64,000 bases of DNA from Paenibacillus sp. (GCF_035645195.1 NZ_DASQNA010000007.1:124001-188000), one strand, 5' to 3'; shown: positions 17,602 to 27,860, counted from the stretch's first letter. Notes: generated from the letters alone by a model not told the origin. Numbers and translations are program-made.

Positions 17602-18498
17602 ATGAAATTCCCGAGGACCATGCTGGAGCAAGTCATAACGGTCGGCGGCCTGATCTCATTCCATTACTTCGAATATGCCAAGGGATTTGTTTTCGAAGGC
17701 GAAGAGCACGACTTCTGGGAGTTTCTGTACGTGGATAAAGGAGAAGTGGAAGTCAGAGCCGACGATCGCTTGCTGGACATGAAGCAGGGCGAAATCATTT
17801 TTCATAAGCCCCACGAGTTCCATACGGTCCGCGTACGGGAGCATCATACGCCGCCGAATCTGATCGTCATTTCGTTCGAATGCGCTTCGCCGGCGATGTC
17901 GGCCTTCGCAGAGCGCCGATTTGCGCTCGACGGCCGGGAACGAAATCTGTTGTCGCTCCTCATGCAGGAGGGCTTCCAAGCCTTCGAGCCGCCCTGGGGC
18001 GACCCGTCGTACCACCGCCTCGAGCGCCGCGCCGATGCGCCGTTCGGCTCCGAGCAGCTGGTGAACGCTTATTTGGAAATTTTGCTGATTTCATTAGCGA
18101 GAAGAGCGTCCGCGCCCGCCGCCGACGGTGTTAAAATATCGCATGTGCGTAAAGAAAAATCCGACGAGCAGCACGCGGAGCAAATTATCGAATACATGCG
18201 CTCCCACCTGTCGGACCCTCTGTCGCTGGACGACCTCGGACGAGCCCTGCACCTCGGAAAGAGCCGGCTGAAGGAAATTATGCATGCCCATACCGGCATG
18301 GGCGTAATGGAGTATTTTAAGAGCCTGCGCATCGAACAGGCCAAAACGATGATCCGGGAAAGCCAGTGCACGTATACCGAGATCGCCGAGAAGCTTGGAT
18401 ATTCCGGCATTCATTATTTCTCCAGGGATTTCCGCAAAAAGACCGGCATGTCGCCGTCCGAATACGCCAAAACCGTGCAGGCGCGAATGCGTCTGTAA
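17602..18498 (+). CDS. AraC-family transcriptional regulator with N-terminal cupin sensor
   Basis: 298 residues. Residues about 15-110 form a cupin (DFWEFLYVDKGEVEVRADD, MKQGEIIFHKPHEFHTV); the C-terminal 100 are an AraC HTH pair (LSLDDLGRALHLGKSRLKEIMHAHTG ... YTEIAEKLGYSGIHYFSRDFRKKTGMSPSEYAK). Cupin-AraC proteins bind a sugar or metabolite and activate neighbours. The ATG at 17602 follows AAAGGAAG; the longer in-frame opening at 17491 has no ribosome site. It is divergent from the isomerase-oxidoreductase-CBM9 unit and convergent with the GH88 gene. Confidence 0.9.
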   Translation: MKFPRTMLEQVITVGGLISFHYFEYAKGFVFEGEEHDFWEFLYVDKGEVEVRADDRLLDMKQGEIIFHKPHEFHTVRVREHHTPPNLIVISFECASPAMSAFAERRFALDGRERNLLSLLMQEGFQAFEPPWGDPSYHRLERRADAPFGSEQLVNAYLEILLISLARRASAPAADGVKISHVRKEKSDEQHAEQIIEYMRSHLSDPLSLDDLGRALHLGKSRLKEIMHAHTGMGVMEYFKSLRIEQAKTMIRESQCTYTEIAEKLGYSGIHYFSRDFRKKTGMSPSEYAKTVQARMRL

Positions 18499-18503
18499 AG
18501 GAA

Positions 18504-18542
18504 AAGGAACCCTATCCCCCGAACAGCAGGATAGGGTTCCTT
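18504..18542. terminator. bidirectional terminator between the cupin-AraC and GH88 genes
   Basis: Perfect 14-bp stem (18504-18517 with 18529-18542), 11-base loop, A-rich on the left and T-containing on the right, exactly between two convergent stop codons. Confidence 0.85.
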
Positions 18543-18552
18543 CCATTTTCGC

Positions 18553-19707
18553 TTACGTCCGCTCCCGGTTTCGTTCATACCAATAACCGGGCAGCCCCTT
18601 TTCCATTCGCAGCAGCGCCTCGAGATAATAGTAGTCGCCCCAGATGATATAATCGTCGGGACCGGCATCGCCCCTGACGTAATAGGAGCCGTGCTTCAGG
18701 ATCCCTTCCGCCTCCGGTTCGTCTTTCGTCGAATAGTTCTCATACAGCGATTGCATGGAACGATGAACGGCATCCGCAAAATAGGCGTAATCCGCTCCGT
18801 CCCGCTCCAGATGCTCCATGAGCTCCAGCAGCCCGCATGCCGTAATGGCCGAGGCGGAGCTGTCCCGGTAGGTGCCCTCCGCCTGCTCGACGTCGAAGTC
18901 CCAGTAGACGACATGGTCCTCGGGCATCCGTTCGATGAAATATCGGGCAAGCCGCTTCGACGTTTCCAGGTACAGCGGATTTTCCGTATACCGGTAGCAT
19001 AGGGCGAAACCGTAGATGCCCCAAGCCTGCCCGCGCGTCCAGGTGGAGCCGTCGTGAAAGCCTTGATGCGTGCCGCCTCGGATCGGCTGGCCGTCTTCCT
19101 GATCGAAGTAAAAGGTGTGATACGAGGAATCGTCGCCGCGCACCAGATATCGGCGGCTCAAATCCGCGTGCTTGACGGCGATTTCCTTATATTTCGGATC
19201 ACCGGTCTGCTCCGACGCCCAGAACAGCAGGGGCAGATTCATCAAGCAGTCGATAATGATCCGCCCTCCGTTCTTGGCGTCCCCTTCCGGTCCCCATGCC
19301 TGGATGTACTGCCCTTTCGGCCGCCACCGCGTCAGCAGCTTGTCGGCCGCGTCCAAGGTCAGTCTGCGCGCCTCCTCGTTGCGCTCGACGATCCAGCCCG
19401 CCAAAGCCGACGGGCAGTAGAGGAAGCCGATGTCATGATGCTCGAGACTGACATTCTCGTCGAGCCGCCGGCGGAAGTCGGCGATTTGCCGGTACGCCGC
19501 CTCGCGAAAATAAGCATCTCCCGTATATTCATAGCTGAGCCAGACCATGCCGGTGTAGAAGCCTTCGATCCAGTCTGTATTGCCATGCCAGACATAGTGG
19601 TTTTCCGGGCTGCCGCCTTTTTTAATATGCGGGAAGAGCTCCCCCCGGCGCTGCAGATTGTTCCTTGTTTTCGAAATGACGTCCTCGATCGCCTGAACGC
19701 GGTTCAT
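18553..19707 (-). CDS. ugl: GH88 unsaturated glucuronyl hydrolase
   Basis: 384 residues, the usual length for UGL. The enzyme hydrolyses the 4,5-unsaturated glucuronic acid left at the non-reducing end by polysaccharide lyases, in the cytoplasm. HHDIGFLYCPSALAG (Asp about 92) and IIIDCLMNLPLLFWAS (Asp about 152) match the two catalytic [12 protein letters not shown] Bacillus sp. GL1 UGL (88 and 149); STWTRGQAWGIYGFA is the conserved substrate loop. The second of two close ATGs (19707) is chosen because AAAGGAG then lies 7 bases away. It is the last gene of the leftward unit led by the binding protein and downstream of the PL8 lyase, a textbook pairing. Alternative substrates are glycosaminoglycan or xanthan fragments. 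Confidence 0.92.
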   Translation of the reverse strand: MNRVQAIEDVISKTRNNLQRRGELFPHIKKGGSPENHYVWHGNTDWIEGFYTGMVWLSYEYTGDAYFREAAYRQIADFRRRLDENVSLEHHDIGFLYCPSALAGWIVERNEEARRLTLDAADKLLTRWRPKGQYIQAWGPEGDAKNGGRIIIDCLMNLPLLFWASEQTGDPKYKEIAVKHADLSRRYLVRGDDSSYHTFYFDQEDGQPIRGGTHQGFHDGSTWTRGQAWGIYGFALCYRYTENPLYLETSKRLARYFIERMPEDHVVYWDFDVEQAEGTYRDSSASAITACGLLELMEHLERDGADYAYFADAVHRSMQSLYENYSTKDEPEAEGILKHGSYYVRGDAGPDDYIIWGDYYYLEALLRMEKGLPGYWYERNRERT

Positions 19708-19729
19708 GCTCATGCTCCTTTCCCGCCTG

Positions 19730-21019
19730 TTATAGTTTGAGCTCCTCCAGCCGTCTCCCCTTGCGGGATCGTTCGGCGGCGAATGCGATCGCGTGACCGT
19801 AGACGGACTCCTCAAGCGCTGTATAGGAAAGAGAGGGCTCGCCTCCCTGCAGCACCTGCACGAAATCTTCCACGAGCCGCAAATCTCCCCCGCCGTGGCT
19901 GTCGTCCGTCACGCTGATATCCGTTCGGGCCGACGTATACCCCGCCTTCACGGATGTGTCGGGCTTGCGGATCTCAAAATAGCCGTCCTCCAGATTGCCC
20001 TGGATATCCCCCTTCGTTCCGACGATATGCAAGGTTCGGTACGATTTGGCGGCGCCGCCGACCATATTGTGGGTAGCCGTACAGCCGTTCTCGAACTCCA
20101 TGATGACGGATTGCCGGTCCACCACGTCGTTGCCGCTGTGCCACACGCACCGGCCGTACGGGCTCTCGTCCCGAAGCAGGCGGTACATCTCCTCCTCCGA
20201 ACGCCGCAATCCTAAGTCGAAGTTGCCCCACACATGAAAATTCCACGTATCCCGTTCGATGTACTGCTTTCTTGCGGAGTAGGGACAAGAGTCCTCGATC
20301 CGGCAGTCGGCCAAGCAGCGCATTCCCGCGCCTTCCGGCGCGCGCTCGGGCCTGAAATGGACCAGCGCACCGAAGCTCCCTACCCGGACAGGCTTCACGC
20401 CGTTCATCAGCCAGGCGATAATGTCCAGGTCGTGGCAGCATTTCTGCAGCAGCATCGGGGACCCGCATTGCTCCTCGCTGCTCCACTTGCCCCTGACGAA
20501 GGAAACCGCCATATGGTGATAACTGACATGCTCCGCCGTCTGGATGTTGACGATGTCCCCGATTTCGCCGGAAGCGATTGCCCTGCGGATCGCCGCATAG
20601 AACGGCGCGTACCGCAGCACATGGCAGATCATGACGACCCGCTTCGTCCGCTGCGCCGCCTCCCGGAGCCGGTCGATCTCCTCCATATGGATGCCCATCG
20701 GCTTCTCAAGCAGCACATGATAGCCTGCATCAAGGAGCGGCAGCGTCGTCTCCACATGCAGCCGGTCCATCGTCCCGTTAATCGCCGCATCGGCAAGCTT
20801 CGGGCCCGCCGTCAGCGCATGGACCGAGTCGAAGCACTGCGATTCCGGAATGCCGTGGAGCGAAGCGGCCAGACGCCTCCGCGCCGCGTCCGGCTCCGCT
20901 ACGCCGACGATTCTCAGCCGGTCCGGGTGCTTCAGGGCGTAAGACGCATAGATCATGGCACGCTGCCCCGCGCCTACAATGACAGCTGATACAGGCTGAT
21001 TGGCATTCGTATGGTTCAT
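19730..21019 (-). CDS. Gfo/Idh/MocA family oxidoreductase
   Basis: 429 residues. The N-terminus AVIVGAGQRAMIYASYAL is the nucleotide-binding loop and HVLLEKPMGIHMEEID holds the EKP motif; MLLQKCCHDLDIIAWLMNG is the conserved H-D-x-D region. Three cysteines near DCRIEDSCPYSARKQY are typical of a subgroup found in polysaccharide loci. Role: NAD(P)-linked oxidation or reduction of the uronic or amino sugar released by lyase and hydrolase. The ATG overlaps the upstream DUF4091 stop by 4 bases (ATGA). Confidence 0.9.
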   Translation of the reverse strand: MNHTNANQPVSAVIVGAGQRAMIYASYALKHPDRLRIVGVAEPDAARRRLAASLHGIPESQCFDSVHALTAGPKLADAAINGTMDRLHVETTLPLLDAGYHVLLEKPMGIHMEEIDRLREAAQRTKRVVMICHVLRYAPFYAAIRRAIASGEIGDIVNIQTAEHVSYHHMAVSFVRGKWSSEEQCGSPMLLQKCCHDLDIIAWLMNGVKPVRVGSFGALVHFRPERAPEGAGMRCLADCRIEDSCPYSARKQYIERDTWNFHVWGNFDLGLRRSEEEMYRLLRDESPYGRCVWHSGNDVVDRQSVIMEFENGCTATHNMVGGAAKSYRTLHIVGTKGDIQGNLEDGYFEIRKPDTSVKAGYTSARTDISVTDDSHGGGDLRLVEDFVQVLQGGEPSLSYTALEESVYGHAIAFAAERSRKGRRLEELKL

Positions 21020-22680
21020 TGCTCGCTCCCGTATGCTTTGATCAGACGATTGATTTGCTCCCGCTTCGCAAGCAGCCACTCCGCATCGCGCGGGTAGCTC
21101 CTGAACGTAATCGGCGAGTCCAACTCCCCTTCGATCACTTCCACCACCCGGTCTTTGCCAATATAGCTCTCAAGAAGCTGCAGCGCCCGCAGATCCTGAA
21201 GCGCATCGCGAAAGACGGCCAGCCGCAGCGATTCGATCGGACCTTCCGGACCGGGATACACGACGAACGCGTCGCCGGAAGGGAAAGCCAAGTCGCAATC
21301 GGTCACCCGGAAGGGGTCGACCGGCCGTTTGGAATATTGGCTGTACCAGAAATTGAAACCCCAATGAAGGAAGCCCGCAATTCCGTATTTGTACAGCTGA
21401 AAGCCGATGATCCGGTTCCGGACGGAAGGGTGGGCGAAGAAGCGGTTGGACACCTCGATATGCTGCGAGTTGCAGTAATAAGCCCATAACCCTGGCACCT
21501 TCCGCTCCAGAAAGGGCTCGATCCGGTCGGTCGCCGGAACCGGCGTCGGGACCAGCCCCTGTTCGTAAAACGCGATATCGGACAGCGCGTCGATCCTCGG
21601 AAACTCCTTCACATGCTCATTGAGGATTTCGGCCGCAGCCGCATAGTCCTCTAGATGCTCGGCATGCGGTTCGTCCGACACATGGAAGAAGCAGTGCTTC
21701 TCTATGCCGTGCCGCTTGATGAAGGCCGCAAGCTCCGGCAGGAACTGGGCCAGGAAGCTGCGATACTCGGTACCGGCCGCGTCCGTTTCCCAGCCGAACA
21801 GCCGCTTCGGCTGTCCATTCGCGAGACCGATAATTTTCGGCGCATGCTTCGCCCCCCATTGGGTGAACAGGTGAGAAAACTCGAAATACTCGACGCCTCT
21901 CTTTCTGCAAAGCTCCACCCATCGCTGCAGCCGTTCGAATCCGAACGAGTAGCCGCCGTCCGTTACAAATACGTCCACAAGCTGTACCGTCGGGCGCTCT
22001 CCGCCGACTTGCGTATCGAGGGGAGGCGTGAAGAGCGGTGTCAAGATCATGTTGACCCCGTTCTTTACGGCCGCCTCGACGAACTTATCCATCAGCAGCC
22101 AATGCCTCTCGCTGAATACGTCCACCTGATAATAGGTGGCGATGCAGTCGGCATGGAACCACTCCGTGTGGATCAACGACTGAGCGGGAAGAAGCTGCGG
22201 GATGACTTCCAGCGAGAACGTTTCCTCGCCGAGCGGCTCGCCCCGCTCCGTCTCGAACGCGACGCGGATTGTCCGCTTCCCTGCCGGCGAATCCTCGCGA
22301 AGCTCGACGTCGATCCATAAGGCATGCCATTGTCCGCCTACTGCCGTTACATCCTCCTGCTCCTCCAGCGGATAGAGCGGATCCGGATACAGACCCGGCG
22401 CAGTGCGCAGGACATATCCGTCATGATGGTCCCTAACCGGATAATGCGAAGGAACAAGCCCGACACGGCGGACGGTCACGGCGTCGTTACACTCCGAATC
22501 GACGGCGACGTTAATGTTCCTTATCCGTTCCCTTGCGCGGTACGCCGCCTGGAAGGAGAACGTTTCGTTCTGCAGCGCCGATGCCTCTCGGTAAGGCGGC
22601 GCTTGAAGCTCCTCATCGGCAAACACCTTCGCGAGGGAGCTAATGAGTCTCGTTTCGAATCTGATTCCGCCGCTCGTCAT
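21016..22680 (-). CDS. DUF4091 domain protein (glycoside-hydrolase-like)
   Basis: 554 residues without a signal peptide. A beta-sandwich N-terminal third precedes a barrel-like region (HTEWFHADCIATYYQV, FEFSHLFTQWG, FFHVSDEPHAEH with a candidate acid pair) and the DUF4091 signature FPSGDAFVVYPGPEGPIESLRLAVFRDALQDLRALQLLE. DUF4091 proteins are predicted glycosidases, but few have been characterised. Start is the second ATG (22680), 7 bases from AAGGAG. It lies between the PL8 lyase and an oxidoreductase and is translationally coupled to the latter. Confidence 0.85.
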   Translation of the reverse strand: MTSGGIRFETRLISSLAKVFADEELQAPPYREASALQNETFSFQAAYRARERIRNINVAVDSECNDAVTVRRVGLVPSHYPVRDHHDGYVLRTAPGLYPDPLYPLEEQEDVTAVGGQWHALWIDVELREDSPAGKRTIRVAFETERGEPLGEETFSLEVIPQLLPAQSLIHTEWFHADCIATYYQVDVFSERHWLLMDKFVEAAVKNGVNMILTPLFTPPLDTQVGGERPTVQLVDVFVTDGGYSFGFERLQRWVELCRKRGVEYFEFSHLFTQWGAKHAPKIIGLANGQPKRLFGWETDAAGTEYRSFLAQFLPELAAFIKRHGIEKHCFFHVSDEPHAEHLEDYAAAAEILNEHVKEFPRIDALSDIAFYEQGLVPTPVPATDRIEPFLERKVPGLWAYYCNSQHIEVSNRFFAHPSVRNRIIGFQLYKYGIAGFLHWGFNFWYSQYSKRPVDPFRVTDCDLAFPSGDAFVVYPGPEGPIESLRLAVFRDALQDLRALQLLESYIGKDRVVEVIEGELDSPITFRSYPRDAEWLLAKREQINRLIKAYGSEQ

Positions 22681-22691
22681 ACTCATTCTCC

Positions 22692-25600
22692 TTAGCTAAG
22701 CGCATCGATCAACCGGATCAGCAGTTCGGCATGCGCTTGGGTAATCATTTTGCCTTGCTGTGCTTGAACCTCATGAATGAAAGGAGCGTACATCCTCTTC
22801 TCAAGCTTCTCGAGCAGCGACTTGGCGACTCCGTTGCCGCCCGGACCCTCGACCCATTCATGAATCAGCCTTGCAACGCCTTCCGGCGTAACCCGAACCG
22901 TATAGCCGGCTGATGCCAAGACCGCATTCCCCGCCGCATCGGTCGCATGCGCGGTAACCGTATACGTGCCGGGAGCAAGCAGGTAAGCCAGAGTATCGAC
23001 GAGCGGCCCTCCGCCGCAATCGCTGTACGTTACGCCGGTAACGGTATCCGAAGCGGTGCAGGTGACCGTAATCCGTTCGTTCGCGTCATATTCCCCTGCA
23101 CCATCGAACAGGATCTCCGGAGCGGTCTTGTCGACCAAGAAAGTACCCGCATATACGGCTGTCTCTTCGTCCCCGAACGCGTCCCTGGCCGTTACGGCAA
23201 TATGCGCATGCTCGCCCTCCGGCAGCTCCGACCCGCTCCAGCTCAGCTCCACATTCGGCTGTTCGGGCTCCGTCCGCGGCGGGGCTCCCAGCACTACGGT
23301 TTTCTTCGTTCCGCCGGCCGACGCCGCGACCGTCATCGGATCGCCGTCGGGGTCCCAAGCTTTGGCGTAGATCGTAAAGACGTAATCCGCATTCCCCGTC
23401 TGCGCGGCGTTCCCGTCGTCCAGCACGGAAATACGCGTTCCGTTGGCAGAGTCGGAATCCTCCGTCTCCAGAAAGCCCGCGGGATACACTCGCAGATTGT
23501 CCAGATAGAACGTCCCCGAGCCTCCGGTGGCGGTCGATGCCGCAAATCCCGCCAAATGGGAAACCGAATAGCGGAAGCCCTGATCGCTCACTTTCAGCTC
23601 GCCGTTGACATATAAAGAGAAGCGATTGCTGTCCGGGTCCGCGATGATTTTGAACCTGTACCATGTCCCCTCGCTGTACGGCTGAATGACGGTGTCGCCG
23701 CCCGATGCGTTTTTATAGACGAATACATGCTGACGATTCAGGTACGACGACATGATCGTAATCCCGTTGGTGCCGGCCCCGTCCTTGAGGTTCCAGGAGT
23801 GGTATGTCCCGTAAGCGGGAAGCATGACATCGAACTTCGCGACGACGGACTGGCGCTGGGTGAAGAACGTCTTCGTCGCGACGGAAGCCCGGCTGGTGCT
23901 GTCTTCGAATCTCAAGCTTTTATCCGTCCCGCTCGGCGTATCGCTGATCGCGATCGGGCCGCCGCGTGCATCCAGGACGTAGCCGGTTGGGGATGCGCCG
24001 GTCGGCTCCGCATCGTAATCGTCATCGATCAGAAATTCGAACGGATACACCTTGACGTTGTCCGTGTAAGCGATGCCGGTCTCTCCGGCCGCAGACGAAA
24101 CCCGGAGCCGGGACGTTGCGCTTACAGGGTGCTGCAGCGCTAGTTCTGCCGCCTTTCTGCCGTTAAGGAAAAGCATGTAGCGCTTCTTGGGGACGTCCAC
24201 CATGAGTTTCGCCTTATACCATACATCGGGATAAAGGCTCGCCACGACTTGGCGGGTACCGTCCGGTCCCAGCGCGACCAACTCCGACCCCGACGCCTCA
24301 AGGGCCGCCGCCGATCCGCCCGCTTCGTCCAGAAGGCTCCAAGTGAAGCCCCGCGACTCATCCGGCAGCATCAAATCGAACTCCAGCGCCGTCCGGACGG
24401 CGGAAATAAACGACTTCTCCGCGGAAACGGCGGCATCCGGGCTGTCATCCTGAAGTCTCAAGCTGCCTCCTGACCTTCCCGGAGACTCCGCGATGGCGGC
24501 CGATCCGCCGCCCGAGGCTACCGTATACCCGCGCGGCGCCGTCCCGGGCGGCTCTTGATCGAAGGCATCCTCGATCCAGACGGTAAACGGATACACTTCG
24601 ATGTCGTCCAAATAATGCGTGCCCGTGCCCGTTGCCCCCGTCGACGCGGCGAATGCGTTCAGGGTAGATACGGCTTTCCGGAACGGGACGCCGCTCGCCC
24701 TGACGATACCGTCGACGTAGATATTAGCCCGATCCGACACCGGATCGGCGAGAACGGCAACCGTGTACCACGTTCCCGGCGTATAAGGCTGAAGCACCGT
24801 GTCTCCGCCCGCCGCGTTCTTAAAAATCAGATTGCGGCCGCTCGTCATGATCGTAACCGCATTCACCGTGCCGTCTCCCTGCAAGTTCCAGGAGTGATAG
24901 CTGCTTGCCGACGGCAGCATGAGCTTGAACTGCAGGCGGACCGGCTCCGACTGATCGCCGATCGCCTTCGAAGCGACCGCCGCTAAACTGCTTGATGTAT
25001 CGGCCATTTCTAAACTTCGGTCGGACGCATCCGGAATGCCTGCAACCGCGATCCGGCCTCCCGCGAGATCCAGCGTATACCCCGCCGGCGCCTCGCCTAC
25101 GGGCGCGTCGTCGAAATCGTCCCGGATCAGATAGGCGTTGACGTCGAGCGTCGCGGCGCTGACGGTCTCGCTCATTCCCGACCGCAAGCCGGCCGTGTCC
25201 AATGCCGACACGGCATAACGGTACACCGTATTCGGCGCCAAGCCCTCGTCCACAAAATAAGGGGAGTACGCGACGCCGACTTTGGCGCCGTTTCTGTACA
25301 CCTCGTAACCCGCTACACTATGGTTGTCGCTGGAAGGAGCCCAGCTCAGCCGGATTGCGCTCTTCGATACCGGCGTCGCGGACAGCTGCGAAGGCGCGCT
25401 CGGCGGTTCGCTGTCGCCGTCCGGACTCGTTAAGGCGAGCTTGATCCGGAAGGAGCTTCCTTTCGCGCCGGCCGCGTCGACCGCCAGCTTGACCGTGGGG
25501 CGCAGCTGGAGGACCCGGATTCGGGAATCCTGCGAGACGACGCCTTCGGCCGCCTCATGAATTTCAACCGAAAGCGGCTCCGTTCGGGACTGGGTCGGAT

Positions 25601-27860
25601 CGGAAACCGTGACCTCCAGCGTATCCGCCATCCTTCTCGTCATGACGGAAGCCTTGGAAGCGCTGGATATCCACGGCGTTCCGTCGATTGCGGCGGTCGC
25701 GGTCTTATCCGTCCAGAAGTTAGCGGCTGCGATGCCCCTGTCCGTCTCCTGAACGGCCTGAACCTCCGCCGTATTGGCGAGCACCCGGATATGGGACTGC
25801 TCTGCATACCGCGCCGTCTCCTCGGCCGACTTGTTCGGGAGCAGCACATATTCGTAAGCGGCTCCGGAAGGCTTGGTCCCGTGATCGAACCACAGCTTCT
25901 GGTAGGTGCGCGTAATCGGCACCGTTTCGGCCGGTCCCTGAATCGCGCCCCAAGTTCCGGTTCTCACCTCTCTGCTGCCTATCACCGTGCCGCCGGCGGG
26001 AAAATAGTAGCCGATGTCCGAGCCTGCTTCAGAACCTGCCAGATGGGCCCAGCTCACGTTCATGTAGGACTGCTCCGCACCGTCCGCATCCGTTGGCTGC
26101 TGCTGGCCGTTCACCGTGAGCAAGGCGGTGCCCGCATCGTCGATTCTCCGATTCTCCACAATCGTCTCCACCGGGTAATCGCTCGCGGACGTAATGCCCG
26201 CGCCGAGCGCGACGATTTCGTCGTCGAACATGAACCATGATTTGTACCCGGTCAAGCTCGTGCCGTACGGTTGAAACTGCATACCGGCGGCGCCGAACTC
26301 TCCGTCCGATACGCCGCCGACCCAGCTGTACGGCGTCTTGGTGCTCTGACCCGCGCCGTCTGCGAGCGGCTGTGCGTCCGCCGTGATCCCGGATAGCCGG
26401 TACGGATCCACAGTCGGCCAATAGTCCTCGTCATAGTGGCCGAGATCGCCGTTATACAAATATGTCGCGCCGTCTCCGGTCCGCCAGCCGTGCAGATTGT
26501 TCCCGTTAATCGATTCGTAGCGGAATACGCGGGATGACGACATGCTGATCCCGAACGCGAAGTCCGGTCGGCGGTGGACGACGCGGTCGGACTGGGTATA
26601 GATCTTATTCATGACCATGTCGCCGTAAGGCTCGATCGCCGGATCCTCGATGAGCTTCTTCGCATTCGCCGAATAAAAGATCGGAGCGTTCACGAGAAAA
26701 TCGCGGAACGTATCTCCGGTCACCCAAGATTTGATCATGCCGGCGAACGCCGCCGCATCGTCGGGCGGCGCGAACATCATCGTCGTCAGCACGCCCTGAA
26801 TGACTCGGTGCCCGGCCACATGGCTTTGGACGCCCGCGTTCGAAATCAATCGCCCGCGAAACATGTCCATCTGCCCGCCCTTATACAGAGTAGGGGCAAA
26901 GCTGTCGTACACCCACTGAAACACGTTCGCCGACCGCGGGTCGGTCACTTCCCAGGGGGAACCGCTCAGCAGATAGACTGCGTTCGCGATCAGCTGAAAG
27001 AAGGTCGTGCCGTAGTTCCCGATGTACGGATGGGGCCCGTGCTGAAGGAAGGACCCGTCCTCATGCATGCCGTCCGCCTCCGGAACGGTCGTATAGGCGA
27101 ATACGTTGTTGAGCCCGTTCGTCGACGTCTCGGTACCGGTAGCGTCGCTAAGCGCATCCCGCGCAAGAGCGATCTCGGAGCCGTCCTTCACAATGATGCC
27201 CCGGAGCATATAAACCCAGGCCTTCTCGACGCGGTTCGCTCCGGTGGCGACCACGCCCCGGGTCAGATTCGGATCGGGCGAGAACGCTTTGACCGCTCTC
27301 ATGTAGCTGCCGATCTGTTCGGATGACAGCTCATCATAGAGCAAAATAACGGTATCCATTAGATTTTGAGGCCCTGACATCTCCCAGTGGTACCAGTTGC
27401 CGTACCGGACCGTATGCTCGTTGTAGCGGTTGGCATAATTCCAGTCCAAAGCGTCGATGACGGCCGAGAGCAGCGAATCGTTCCCGTACAGCCCGCTTCC
27501 CGGCGTCTTATAAGCTAGCGCCATCGAGCGGAGGCGGTCGTAAGCGACGACATTGTTGCCCGATAACGTCGTGCCGGTCAAATCAAGCCATAGGCAATCG
27601 CACGCGATACGCGCGTCGCCTGTCTGCAGCGAATCCCAGGCGGCTTCCGCTTTCTCCTCGATCAGGCGGATTTGCCCGGCCTGGTCCGGATCTGCCGTAT
27701 CGGCCAGGGTGCCGCCGGTCAACACGTCAAACCATTTGCCGCGAAGCGAATCGAATGCATCCGCCGTCTCCTCGGCCGAAGCCGCAGCCGGCATCAAGCT
27801 CGACAGCAGCAGTGCGGCGCAAAGGATGAAGCTCAGCCGCCGGGTCCGTCTTTCCTTCAT
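22692..27860 (-). CDS. secreted polysaccharide lyase family 8 (hyaluronate/chondroitin/xanthan lyase type), multidomain
   Basis: 1722 residues with a signal peptide ending at AAASA-EE (about residue 30). Residues 35-800 are a PL8 lyase: TGANR (Asn about 209), DGSFLQHGPHPYIGNYG (His about 274 and Tyr about 283, nine apart as in pneumococcal hyaluronate lyase) and MDMFRGRLIS (Arg about 337, 63 after the His as in chondroitinase AC). It cleaves uronic-acid polymers by beta-elimination outside the cell. Then follow an Fn3 domain (about 820-905), three LamG-like repeats (about 910-1455), an Ig/OmpL47-like domain (about 1575-1650) and a C-terminal FIMAH-like helical domain. PL8 enzymes are usually 700-1100 residues, so the tail is unusually long. 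Substrate cannot be fixed from sequence. The start at 27860 has a weak GGGGTG site. Confidence 0.92.
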   Translation of the reverse strand: MKERRTRRLSFILCAALLLSSLMPAAASAEETADAFDSLRGKWFDVLTGGTLADTADPDQAGQIRLIEEKAEAAWDSLQTGDARIACDCLWLDLTGTTLSGNNVVAYDRLRSMALAYKTPGSGLYGNDSLLSAVIDALDWNYANRYNEHTVRYGNWYHWEMSGPQNLMDTVILLYDELSSEQIGSYMRAVKAFSPDPNLTRGVVATGANRVEKAWVYMLRGIIVKDGSEIALARDALSDATGTETSTNGLNNVFAYTTVPEADGMHEDGSFLQHGPHPYIGNYGTTFFQLIANAVYLLSGSPWEVTDPRSANVFQWVYDSFAPTLYKGGQMDMFRGRLISNAGVQSHVAGHRVIQGVLTTMMFAPPDDAAAFAGMIKSWVTGDTFRDFLVNAPIFYSANAKKLIEDPAIEPYGDMVMNKIYTQSDRVVHRRPDFAFGISMSSSRVFRYESINGNNLHGWRTGDGATYLYNGDLGHYDEDYWPTVDPYRLSGITADAQPLADGAGQSTKTPYSWVGGVSDGEFGAAGMQFQPYGTSLTGYKSWFMFDDEIVALGAGITSASDYPVETIVENRRIDDAGTALLTVNGQQQPTDADGAEQSYMNVSWAHLAGSEAGSDIGYYFPAGGTVIGSREVRTGTWGAIQGPAETVPITRTYQKLWFDHGTKPSGAAYEYVLLPNKSAEETARYAEQSHIRVLANTAEVQAVQETDRGIAAANFWTDKTATAAIDGTPWISSASKASVMTRRMADTLEVTVSDPTQSRTEPLSVEIHEAAEGVVSQDSRIRVLQLRPTVKLAVDAAGAKGSSFRIKLALTSPDGDSEPPSAPSQLSATPVSKSAIRLSWAPSSDNHSVAGYEVYRNGAKVGVAYSPYFVDEGLAPNTVYRYAVSALDTAGLRSGMSETVSAATLDVNAYLIRDDFDDAPVGEAPAGYTLDLAGGRIAVAGIPDASDRSLEMADTSSSLAAVASKAIGDQSEPVRLQFKLMLPSASSYHSWNLQGDGTVNAVTIMTSGRNLIFKNAAGGDTVLQPYTPGTWYTVAVLADPVSDRANIYVDGIVRASGVPFRKAVSTLNAFAASTGATGTGTHYLDDIEVYPFTVWIEDAFDQEPPGTAPRGYTVASGGGSAAIAESPGRSGGSLRLQDDSPDAAVSAEKSFISAVRTALEFDLMLPDESRGFTWSLLDEAGGSAAALEASGSELVALGPDGTRQVVASLYPDVWYKAKLMVDVPKKRYMLFLNGRKAAELALQHPVSATSRLRVSSAAGETGIAYTDNVKVYPFEFLIDDDYDAEPTGASPTGYVLDARGGPIAISDTPSGTDKSLRFEDSTSRASVATKTFFTQRQSVVAKFDVMLPAYGTYHSWNLKDGAGTNGITIMSSYLNRQHVFVYKNASGGDTVIQPYSEGTWYRFKIIADPDSNRFSLYVNGELKVSDQGFRYSVSHLAGFAASTATGGSGTFYLDNLRVYPAGFLETEDSDSANGTRISVLDDGNAAQTGNADYVFTIYAKAWDPDGDPMTVAASAGGTKKTVVLGAPPRTEPEQPNVELSWSGSELPEGEHAHIAVTARDAFGDEETAVYAGTFLVDKTAPEILFDGAGEYDANERITVTCTASDTVTGVTYSDCGGGPLVDTLAYLLAPGTYTVTAHATDAAGNAVLASAGYTVRVTPEGVARLIHEWVEGPGGNGVAKSLLEKLEKRMYAPFIHEVQAQQGKMITQAHAELLIRLIDALS

